A DNA stretch of 5,445 nucleotides, taken from positions 1-5,445 of the forward strand of contig DIYE01000302.1 in NCBI GenBank assembly GCA_002428885.1, given 5' to 3'. Both the position numbers and the translations under genes were made by a program. Source of the stretch: Alphaproteobacteria bacterium UBA6062. Lineage in GTDB: Bacteria > Pseudomonadota > Alphaproteobacteria > Sneathiellales > Sneathiellaceae. The notes beneath the pieces are model-generated. The model did no database searches. It had not been told where the DNA came from and saw only the letters and a list, made by a program, of their open reading frames with translations. Positions 1 through 5,445 of this stretch are shown in pieces (position 1 is the first letter of the stretch; every line of letters begins with the position of its first letter).

Positions 1-562
1 ATAGACCAACCAATCCACAGTGAGAGGATGGAATGCGAATGGAACCGCCCCCGTCTCCGCCATGGGCCATGGGAACCAGTCTCGCGGCAACAGCCGCCCC
101 GGAACCGCCACTGGAACCACCGGTGCTTTTATCCAAATTCCAGGGATTTCTGGCGGGCCCATACAGCTTGGGCTCCGTAATACCCATGATCCCGAATTCC
201 GGCGTGTTGGTTTTACCGAAAATAACCAGACCGGCTTTTTTAAAGCGTTTGACCAGCTCAGAATCATGGTTAGCCGGAATATCCGACAGAATTTTACAGG
301 CACCTGTCGTTGGTGTGCCGTCAAGGGTGGCGATCAGATCTTTCAGGAGAAACGGGACACCTGCAAAAGGGGCTGCCTTATCGATCGGATCTTGAGCCGT
401 CCGTTTTGCCTGATCGTAAAATTTCTGAACAATAGCATTCAGGTTCGGATTGAGTTTTTCCGTGACACCGATGGCCTGCTCCAGCAATTCAGGCGGAGAA
501 ACGTCCCCTTGCCGAACTAACTCCGCCAGTCCCAGCGCGTCATACTGATCATAGTCATCCAT
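1..562 (-). CDS. Amidase signature family hydrolase, N-terminal 187 residues (C-terminus outside the window)
   Basis: Amidase signature (AS) enzymes hydrolyse amide bonds through a Ser-cisSer-Lys triad. The visible 187 residues hold the whole triad: Lys74 in GVPFLLKDL, the cis-Ser at Ser150 in the TGGSSGGSG loop, and the nucleophile Ser174 in GGDGGGSIRIPSS. The 24-residue gap between the two serines is the family spacing. The GDGGGSIRIPSS form with the following HCGLVGL resembles 6-aminohexanoate cyclic-dimer hydrolase (NylA)-type amidases more than GatA, which usually reads GSDTGGSIR; substrate is unknown. Family members run about 450-500 residues, so more than half is off the left edge. The ATG start at 562 follows a G6 run (573-568) five bases upstream, a Shine-Dalgarno-like site, and begins just before the usual N-terminal helices. 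No signal peptide, so probably cytoplasmic. It lies 64 bases after ettA on the same strand and may be co-transcribed. A role as GatA is unlikely: no gatB or gatC is seen. Sure of the family, unsure of the substrate. Confidence 0.93.
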   Translation of the reverse strand, partial: MDDYDQYDALGLAELVRQGDVSPPELLEQAIGVTEKLNPNLNAIVQKFYDQAKRTAQDPIDKAAPFAGVPFLLKDLIATLDGTPTTGACKILSDIPANHDSELVKRFKKAGLVIFGKTNTPEFGIMGITEPKLYGPARNPWNLDKSTGGSSGGSGAAVAARLVPMAHGGDGGGSIRIPSSHCGLVGL

Positions 563-626
563 AGAATCCCCCCGAATTCCGCTTAGAATAGCTCGTTTAT
601 CCGGGGAGACAACTCATAGATCCCCC

Positions 627-2306
627 TTAACGGCTGATCGGTTTGTATTTGATGCGATGCGGTTCTGTAGCCGCGGCACCCAGGCGGCGCTTCTTGTCCT
701 CTTCATAGGCTTCAAAATTGCCTTCAAACCACTCCACATGGCTATCCCCTTCATAAGCGAGGATATGGGTGGCAATTCGGTCCAGGAACCAGCGATCATG
801 GCTGATAACGACAGCACAGCCTGCGAATTCCAGCAGGGCTTCTTCCAAGGCTCTCAATGTATCCACATCAAGATCGTTGGTCGGTTCGTCGAGCATCAGG
901 AAGTTGGCACCGGATTTCAGCATTTTCGCCAGATTAACCCGGTTGCGCTCACCACCGGACAGCTGTCCGACTTTTTTCTGCTGATCGGATCCTTTGAAGT
1001 TAAAACCGGACACATAGGCGCGGCTGTTAATCTCCCGCTTGCCGAGATAAATCACCTCATTGCCTTCGGAAATTTCTTCCCAGACATTCTTGTTGGGGTC
1101 CAGAGTATCCCGGTCCTGATCCACATAGCCGAGCTTCACGGTCGGCCCGACATTGAAACTGCCGCTGTCGGGATTTTCCGCCCCCGTCAGCAATTTGAAC
1201 AGGGTTGTCTTACCGGCACCGTTCGGACCAATGACACCCACGATAGCGCCAGGCGGCAGTTTAAAAGACAGATCCTCGATCAACAGACGATCTTCAAACC
1301 CTTTGGAGACGCCTTCGGCTTCCACCACCAGGTCGCCAAGGCGCGGTCCGGGCGGAATGGAAATCTGCATATTGTCAGCACGTTTTTCCGCTTCCTGTCC
1401 CAGCAATTCTTCATAAGCACTGATACGGGCTTTGGATTTGCTTTGACGGCCTTTCGCCCCCTGACGGATCCAGTCCAGCTCGTGTTTAAGGGTCCGGCGG
1501 CGGGCATCTTCGGCTTTGCCTTCCTGGTCCAGTCGTTTTTCCTTCTGATCCAGCCAGCTGGAATAATTGCCTTCCCACGGAATACCATGCCCGCGATCCA
1601 ATTCCAGGATCCAGCCTGCGACATTGTCAAGGAAGTAACGATCATGGGTCACGGCCACAACGGTACCGGTATAGTCATGCAGGAAGCGCTCAAGCCAGGC
1701 GACGCTTTCCGCATCCAGATGGTTGGTCGGCTCGTCCAGCAGCAACATATCCGGCTGGGACAACAACAAACGACAGAGCGCTACCCGGCGGCGCTCACCC
1801 CCGGACAGTTTGGTGACATCCGCCTCCCCGGCCGGACAGCGCAGGGCATCCATGGCGATTTCTACCTGTCGCTCCAGATCCCAGAGGTCCTGCGCATCAA
1901 TGATTTCCTGCAATTCGCCCTGCTCGGCAATCAGGTCGTTCATTTCGTCGTCGGTGAGATCTTCCGCAAAACGGGCAGAGACTTCATTAAACTTGTCCAG
2001 AAGCGCTTTCTTCTCGCCGACACCGTCCATCACATTACCAAGAACATCCTTGTCCGGATCCAGTTCCGGTTCCTGTGCCAGATAACCGACCTTTACGCCA
2101 TCGGCAGCCCAGGCCTCACCAGTAAATTCGGTTTCAATCCCGGCCATGATTTTCAGGAGGGTGGATTTACCTGCACCGTTCAGGCCCAGCACACCGATCT
2201 TCGCCCCGGGGAAGAAACTGAGCCGAATGTCTTTCAAGACCTGCTTGCCGCCCGGATAGGTTTTGGACAGGCCATTCATGACGTAGATATACTGATAGGA
2301 AGCCAT
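627..2306 (-). CDS. ettA: Energy-dependent translational throttle protein EttA (ABC-F ATPase)
   Basis: EttA is a cytoplasmic ABC-F ATPase that binds the ribosomal E site and gates entry into the elongation cycle according to ATP/ADP level. At 559 residues it matches the usual length (E. coli about 555). Two ABC domains are complete. Domain 1: Walker A GLNGAGKST 41-49, signature LSGGE 167-171, Walker B MLLLDE 187-192 with catalytic Glu192, H-loop His221. Domain 2: Walker A GPNGAGKTT 360-368, signature LSGGE 449-453, Walker B ending DE at 473-474, His503. The acidic arm insert lies at about 95-140 and the P-site tRNA interaction linker at about 243-322, including WIRQGAKGRQSKSKAR. The C-terminus RIKYKPISR is typical of EttA. 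There are no transmembrane segments, so it is not a transporter ATPase. The ATG at 2306 aligns with the family N-terminus and has GGAG (2321-2318) eleven bases upstream; an ATG at 2313 is out of frame and too close to that site. The gene looks intact. Other ABC-F paralogues (Uup, YbiT, YheS) fit less well. Confidence 0.97.
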   Translation of the reverse strand: MASYQYIYVMNGLSKTYPGGKQVLKDIRLSFFPGAKIGVLGLNGAGKSTLLKIMAGIETEFTGEAWAADGVKVGYLAQEPELDPDKDVLGNVMDGVGEKKALLDKFNEVSARFAEDLTDDEMNDLIAEQGELQEIIDAQDLWDLERQVEIAMDALRCPAGEADVTKLSGGERRRVALCRLLLSQPDMLLLDEPTNHLDAESVAWLERFLHDYTGTVVAVTHDRYFLDNVAGWILELDRGHGIPWEGNYSSWLDQKEKRLDQEGKAEDARRRTLKHELDWIRQGAKGRQSKSKARISAYEELLGQEAEKRADNMQISIPPGPRLGDLVVEAEGVSKGFEDRLLIEDLSFKLPPGAIVGVIGPNGAGKTTLFKLLTGAENPDSGSFNVGPTVKLGYVDQDRDTLDPNKNVWEEISEGNEVIYLGKREINSRAYVSGFNFKGSDQQKKVGQLSGGERNRVNLAKMLKSGANFLMLDEPTNDLDVDTLRALEEALLEFAGCAVVISHDRWFLDRIATHILAYEGDSHVEWFEGNFEAYEEDKKRRLGAAATEPHRIKYKPISR

Positions 2307-2382
2307 GGATCATCGCACTCCGAAGTTTATTTCTTATTCAGACTGCTTTGTATCCAATCAGAGCTTCAGACGCAATCAAACC

Positions 2383-3027
2383 CTAACGGTATTTATCATG
2401 AATTTTTTTATAGGTACCGTCAGCAGTAATTTCCGCGAGGCCTTTGTTAAAGTCCTTACGAACTTTTTCGGAATCCGGCCAGCTTTTACTGATACAGAGA
2501 TGATAAGGTAGACGAGAGATATCGTAATAACGGATACGATCTGAGAATCCTTGTTTCCGGGCCATGTATTCCATAAATTCCCGGGTGGTATAAAAAACAT
2601 CATACGGCCTCTCCAGTAACCGAATAATAGCGGCCTGATCCGATATAGCCGTCTCATAGCGGACCGAGGCTTCTTTCAATTCCGTTTCCGCGGCATAACC
2701 GGCGACAACCAGAACTTTTAAGCCTTTGGCATCCTCAACCGTTTTGATGGTTCGGCCATTGTAGCGTCCTGTATAGGCAAAAGACTGGGTGCTGAAGCTG
2801 ATCGGTTTGGAAAAGCGGAAGAAAGCTTCCCGAGCTTCTTGATGGACACAGGAAACAGCCCCTGCAATACGGCCTTTCTTACTCAGTGAAATAACTCTTT
2901 TCCAAGGCAAGAACTGGACGTCCGCTTTTGTTCCGACCCGCCGAAAGGCTTCAATGACAACCTCTACATCAAATCCTCTCAAACCTTCTTCGTCCGGTAT
3001 TTTAAGCTCATAAGGCGGAAAGTTCAC
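2383..3027 (-). CDS. Family 3 periplasmic solute-binding protein, main frame (5' end lost by frameshift; gene really begins at 3128)
   Basis: This is the mature domain of a bacterial family 3 solute-binding protein (SBP_bac_3, PAAT-type), which binds small ligands, classically amino acids, in the periplasm. Seen in the 214-residue frame: NFPPYEL near the start, GFDVEVVIEAFRR (18-30), the lobe 1 segment EAREAFFRFSKP (64-75) where Arg66 matches the ligand-carboxylate arginine of the family, GLKVLVVAGYAAE (102-114) opening lobe 2, and the C-terminal DGTYKKIHDKYR. The only start available in this frame is GTG at 3027. It has no Shine-Dalgarno site, lacks a signal peptide and cuts inside the first beta strand, since the frame upstream reads KLTFYT directly before it. 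The true gene most probably starts at ATG 3128 in another frame; adding one A to the A4 run at 3046-3043 joins both parts into about 248 residues, the normal length. Either a pseudogene or a sequence error. No ABC permease or ATPase lies nearby. The acidic lobe 2 residue that binds the amino group appears absent (YDVFYTT), so the ligand may not be a standard amino acid. Confidence 0.85.
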   Translation of the reverse strand: MNFPPYELKIPDEEGLRGFDVEVVIEAFRRVGTKADVQFLPWKRVISLSKKGRIAGAVSCVHQEAREAFFRFSKPISFSTQSFAYTGRYNGRTIKTVEDAKGLKVLVVAGYAAETELKEASVRYETAISDQAAIIRLLERPYDVFYTTREFMEYMARKQGFSDRIRYYDISRLPYHLCISKSWPDSEKVRKDFNKGLAEITADGTYKKIHDKYR

Positions 3028-3038
3028 TGTATAGAATG

Positions 3039-3128
3039 TCAGTTTTGATCTGCTGCGGAAAGCCAGGCGGCTTGTAAGAAGGCAAAGCCGGTAAGGATCA
3101 AAAGCCGGATCAACCGTCTATGGATCAT
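3039..3128 (-). other. Signal-peptide-encoding 5' part of the solute-binding protein gene, out of frame with the rest
   Basis: From ATG at 3128 a 29-codon frame encodes a textbook Sec signal peptide: basic start MIHRR, hydrophobic core LIRLLILTGFAFLQAAWL, and a likely signal peptidase I site after SAA (24-26), followed by DQN and TGA at 3041-3039. The ATG overlaps the stop of the histidine kinase gene as ATGA and has a strong Shine-Dalgarno sequence, AAGGGAG (3142-3136), seven bases upstream. The mature solute-binding domain resumes in the next frame immediately after the cleavage region; reading CAAAAACTG in place of CAAAACTG gives ADQ-KLTFYTVNFPPYE without a break. This is the true start region of the gene described at 2383-3027, not an independent gene. 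Confidence 0.85.
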
Positions 3129-4735
3129 GCAACAGCTCCCTTCATTGTTGTTTGCCTTTTTGTTTCAGTTGCAGCCGGGAAGCGTTTCGAAGGAAAATCG
3201 ATATGAACTTCGGTTCCGATCCCCTCCTCACTCTCAATCTGTAATGTACCGCCGTGGATTTCCGCGAGCATCTTGGCCAATGTCAAGCCAAGGCCGGCAC
3301 CCTCATGCCCCCTTGAATAAGAAACATCGGCCTGTCCGAAACGCTCCATGACTTTTTCGAGATTTTGAGGGCTCATACCCTGCCCTTTATCAATGATACT
3401 CAGTCTGCAACCGCCTTTTTCCAAAACGGCTAACCGCGCAAGAACGCCCCCTCCCTGATCCGAAAACTTAATCGCATTGGACAGCAGATTAGAAATAATC
3501 TGCCGAATACGGGTTTCATCACCACACAAGATAACCGGCTCTTGCGGAAGTTGACTATCAAGCACAATCCCTTTCTCAGTAGCAATTTTCTGATGGGCCT
3601 GAAGAGATGTTTTGACAGACTGCCCCAGATCCAGAAGCTGTTCGTTCAATTTAACATCACCGCTTTCCAGATTAGTCACATCTAAAAGCATGTTGATCAG
3701 ATCCAGTAATCTGTTTGCGGACACACTGATTTCCGAGGCATAGTCCTGATAGTTCTCATGACCAAGCGGCCCAAAGGCTTCCTGTTTCAGGATATCGGAG
3801 AATCCAATCATGGAATTCATCGGTGTTCGAAGTTCGTGGCTCATATTGGCCAGAAATGCAGATTTGGCTCTACTGGCGGCTTCGGCCTCTCTCAGTGCTT
3901 GTTTAAGGCGAATTGTTCTTTGATGGACCATCAGTTCGAGGCGATCCCTGTGGTCAATTAATTCTGTTTCCTGCTCCTTGATCTTCCGCAGGTTATTACC
4001 CGACTGCCCCAACATCCTGTTTAAGGCCTGGGTAACATCCCCCCATTCATCCCGGTGAGATGCTTCAAACATATAGTCAGTTGGATTGTTTGGATCCTGC
4101 GATGCGTCATCCAGCTTGTCTCGCAAAACTCGAATGGGAGACAAGATCATCTTTTCAAGCAAAAGCATCGTCACAATTGTCACAAACAGTGAAATCAAAA
4201 TGACCAGCCCGGTAATTCGCCAGATGAAATCTAAAATCTGAGGTTCAATCTCACTGGCATCAACGCTTACCGCTACATAGTAATGATCACTAACTCTTCC
4301 AATCGGCCAAAGGACATCCATCCGGCTCATATCTTCCGCAACCACGCGCCTGGTCAGCTTTTGCAAATCCGGTATTTCATGATCCATATCAGGCTTCCGA
4401 CCAAAGGAGGCTGTCGTCACCCCTTTTTTGGAATATAGGGTAGCGCCCAAAAGAACCGAATTTTTCCGGAATTTTTTTGCCGTCTGTGAAAATACCTGTG
4501 TCAATACGCCCTGTTCTTCGCTTGCCCGAATGATGGTCCGCATCACGACGAGTGCTTCTCGCTCGACTTCGTCAAGCCGATCATTTCGATATCGATCAAT
4601 AGAGAAAAACAGGATACCGGCTTCAACGACAAGGATAGCGAAGAAGACACCAATGGTTATTTTCCAGCACAATTTACATTGCGTCATGGAAATCAGGTGC
4701 GCCCGGATTGTCCGCTGTATGCTCATAGCGGGCAT
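3125..4735 (-). CDS. Membrane-bound sensor histidine kinase (HisKA/HATPase_c, no receiver domain)
   Basis: This inner-membrane kinase autophosphorylates on histidine and passes the phosphate to a response regulator. Its 536 residues show: TM1 about 26-46; a periplasmic sensor region about 47-173 of no type I can name; TM2 about 174-194; a HAMP-like linker about 195-250 starting ILSPIRVLRDKL; a coiled coil about 247-292; a HisKA H-box FLANMSHELRTPM with phospho-acceptor His300; and a HATPase_c domain with N-box NLLSNAIKFS (Asn416, Asn420), G1 DKGQGM (449-454), F-box ERFGQAD and G2 GAGLGL (479-484). All catalytic motifs are intact. The stretch after the H-box (SDILKQEAFGPLGHENYQDY, then LLDLINMLLD) resembles DivJ/PleC/PdhS-type kinases of Alphaproteobacteria. 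The start is uncertain: ATG 4735 has AAGG only two bases away, whereas Met4 (4726) has it eleven bases upstream; Met17 is also possible. The stop TGA overlaps the ATG of the solute-binding protein gene, so the two are probably translated together. No response regulator is in the window. Confidence 0.93.
   Translation of the reverse strand: MPAMSIQRTIRAHLISMTQCKLCWKITIGVFFAILVVEAGILFFSIDRYRNDRLDEVEREALVVMRTIIRASEEQGVLTQVFSQTAKKFRKNSVLLGATLYSKKGVTTASFGRKPDMDHEIPDLQKLTRRVVAEDMSRMDVLWPIGRVSDHYYVAVSVDASEIEPQILDFIWRITGLVILISLFVTIVTMLLLEKMILSPIRVLRDKLDDASQDPNNPTDYMFEASHRDEWGDVTQALNRMLGQSGNNLRKIKEQETELIDHRDRLELMVHQRTIRLKQALREAEAASRAKSAFLANMSHELRTPMNSMIGFSDILKQEAFGPLGHENYQDYASEISVSANRLLDLINMLLDVTNLESGDVKLNEQLLDLGQSVKTSLQAHQKIATEKGIVLDSQLPQEPVILCGDETRIRQIISNLLSNAIKFSDQGGGVLARLAVLEKGGCRLSIIDKGQGMSPQNLEKVMERFGQADVSYSRGHEGAGLGLTLAKMLAEIHGGTLQIESEEGIGTEVHIDFPSKRFPAATETKRQTTMKGAVA
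3128..3142 (-). promoter_or_regulatory. Shine-Dalgarno and ATGA stop/start overlap coupling the kinase to the solute-binding protein gene
   Basis: Inside the last kinase codons the minus strand reads AAGGGAG, seven bases, then ATGA. This places a near-consensus ribosome binding site at an ideal distance from ATG 3128, while TGA of the kinase is 3127-3125. The overlap indicates translational coupling, and it decides the solute-binding protein start in favour of 3128 over the GTG at 3027, which has no such site. Confidence 0.75.
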
Positions 4736-4754
4736 AGCCTTATCAAAAGCCGGT

Positions 4755-4791
4755 TTAGAATATATTAATTGTGGTTTGGAAATTACGTTAA
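4755..4791 (-). promoter_or_regulatory. Candidate sigma-70 promoter for the histidine kinase gene
   Basis: On the minus strand TTAACG (4791-4786, four of six match TTGACA) is followed after 18 bases by TAATAT (4767-4762, four of six match TATAAT) in the most AT-rich part of the gap. Transcription would begin near 4755, about 20 bases before the kinase start. Both boxes are imperfect, and sigma-70 consensus is a rough guide in Alphaproteobacteria, so this is only a candidate. Confidence 0.3.
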
Positions 4792-4805
4792 ACAGTAACG
4801 TTTCC
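4778..4805. repeat. Imperfect palindrome in the permease-kinase gap (possible operator or weak terminator hairpin)
   Basis: A perfect six-base inverted repeat, ACGTTA (4785-4790) and TAACGT (4796-4801), has a five-base loop and is extended by GGAA/TTCC outer arms (4778-4781, 4802-4805) with a three-base bulge on one side. It lies 12 bases after the permease stop and overlaps the candidate -35 box of the kinase. A T-run does not follow the stem on either strand, so it is not a canonical intrinsic terminator. An operator is equally possible; the stem is short and may be chance. Confidence 0.35.
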
Positions 4806-4816
4806 GTGATTTCACC

Positions 4817-5445
4817 TTACCGCGCCGGGAACAGATCAGGCGGCAACATACCATTTTTAATGGCGTAAAGGAGGGCGCTGACTGTCAGCACAGAAAAGAG
4901 CGTATTCACCAGAATGCTGGCTGAAGCCCGTTCAATCCAGACCCCATATTGCTGGGCAATAACAAACACGTTCGTTGCCGTCGGCAAGGCCGCCAGCAGG
5001 ACCGCCGTATAGACCCAGATCGGGTCGAAATCGCCTACCCAGCTCAGGAAGATATACATCAGAAGCGGATGCACCACCAGATTGGCCGGTACGATATAAG
5101 ACAATTCGCCTGGCACCCGCTTCAAAGGACGCAGCGCCAGACTGACGCCCATTGCAAAGAGTGCGCAAGGTGCCGCCGCCTGTGCGAGATAATTGATCAG
5201 CCCCTCAATCGGCTTGGGAACCGCAACCTGAGTAATCGCAGCCAGAACCCCAAGGATCGTTGCAATGATAAACGGGTGCAGAAAAACCTTCCGGGCAATA
5301 TCCAGTAAAATGGGCCCAAGGCGCCTTTTCTCTCCGCCAGCCAAGGCCATCATTGTAGGGGCGATGATAAAATGCATAACATTTTCAAAGCAGAAAATCA
5401 GGGCAACGGGAACAGCCGCAGCCTCATCAAACGCAAGGATCGCCA
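4817..5445 (-). CDS. AEC-family (auxin efflux carrier-like) permease, C-terminal 208 residues (N-terminus outside the window)
   Basis: AEC permeases are inner-membrane secondary transporters, about 310 residues with ten TM helices; characterised bacterial members move organic acids such as malate or malonate. The frame is open to the right edge, so about 100 N-terminal residues are missing; the internal Met at 5377 is not the start, because the hydrophobic helix containing AAAVPVALIFCFENV continues through it. In the visible part six TM segments can be placed at about 8-34, 53-71, 82-104, 115-136, 144-164 and 173-195. Family-typical stretches are ALFAMGVSLAL, the LVVHPLLMY helix, and AALPTATNVFVIAQQYG followed by ASASILVNTLFSVLTV. 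The protein ends with TAA at 4819-4817. The kinase gene follows on the same strand after an 81-base gap with its own possible promoter, so a shared function is not implied. The substrate cannot be read from the sequence. Confidence 0.9.
   Translation of the reverse strand, partial: AILAFDEAAAVPVALIFCFENVMHFIIAPTMMALAGGEKRRLGPILLDIARKVFLHPFIIATILGVLAAITQVAVPKPIEGLINYLAQAAAPCALFAMGVSLALRPLKRVPGELSYIVPANLVVHPLLMYIFLSWVGDFDPIWVYTAVLLAALPTATNVFVIAQQYGVWIERASASILVNTLFSVLTVSALLYAIKNGMLPPDLFPAR

Noticed and set aside
20..520. Two overlapping plus-strand open frames over the amidase
   Set aside because: Their translations are low-complexity mirror images of the amidase; the minus frame carries the complete Ser-cisSer-Lys signature.
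597..617. Six-codon frame (MSCLPG) just after ettA with a GGGGGA site before its ATG
   Set aside because: It looks like a tiny leader peptide before the amidase, but it has no attenuator structure or run of regulatory codons and is probably chance in a G-rich spacer.
603..625. GGGGA/TCCCC inverted repeat after ettA as a terminator
   Set aside because: Only five base pairs with a 13-base loop and no T-run after it on the minus strand; read-through into the amidase is more likely.
2307..2382. Promoter or terminator in the gap between the solute-binding protein and ettA
   Set aside because: TTGATT-like and GATACA-like words occur on the minus strand but at a poor 19-base spacing, and no hairpin with a T-run is present; nothing firm can be called beyond the GGAG ribosome binding site of ettA.
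657..2429. A 590-codon open frame on the plus strand opposite ettA
   Set aside because: It mirrors ettA codons on the complementary strand; its translation has no recognisable domain while the minus strand gives a full-length EttA with every motif. Long antisense frames are common opposite highly biased genes.
3758..3961. Plus-strand open frames inside the kinase gene (also at 3127-3351 and 4428-4868)
   Set aside because: They lack recognisable domains and lie opposite intact kinase domains; the 4428-4868 frame also runs into the intergenic gap without a convincing ribosome binding site.

Overview
The window is ordinary bacterial chromosome in which every supportable gene lies on the minus strand. 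The organism is most likely an alphaproteobacterium of intermediate GC content (about half, judged by eye). The main pointers are a histidine kinase whose dimerisation domain resembles the DivJ/PleC/PdhS type and an EttA close in length and motif spacing to the proteobacterial protein. The genus cannot be fixed from the sequence.

Layout in the direction of transcription (right to left): (1) 5445-4817, the C-terminal two thirds of an AEC-family (auxin efflux carrier-like) permease, cut by the right edge. (2) 4816-4736, an AT-rich intergenic stretch with a palindrome and a possible promoter. (3) 4735-3125, a two-TM membrane sensor histidine kinase without a receiver domain. (4) 3128-2383, a family 3 periplasmic solute-binding protein gene that overlaps the kinase stop by ATGA. 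Its signal peptide and its mature domain are in different reading frames, so the gene is frameshifted by one base as given. (5) 2382-2307, a short gap. (6) 2306-627, ettA, the ABC-F translation factor. (7) 562-1, the N-terminal part of an amidase-signature hydrolase resembling 6-aminohexanoate cyclic-dimer hydrolase, cut by the left edge.

Functional reading: the kinase and the solute-binding protein look like one translationally coupled unit. No ABC permease or ATPase gene accompanies the binding protein and no response regulator is visible, so the binding protein may act as a sensory partner of the kinase rather than in transport; this is inference. EttA is a housekeeping translation factor. 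The amidase follows it by 64 bases with no convincing terminator between and may be co-transcribed. No rRNA, tRNA, CRISPR, insertion sequence or phage gene was seen. The most noteworthy feature is the one-base frameshift in an A-run exactly at the signal peptide/mature domain junction of the solute-binding protein.
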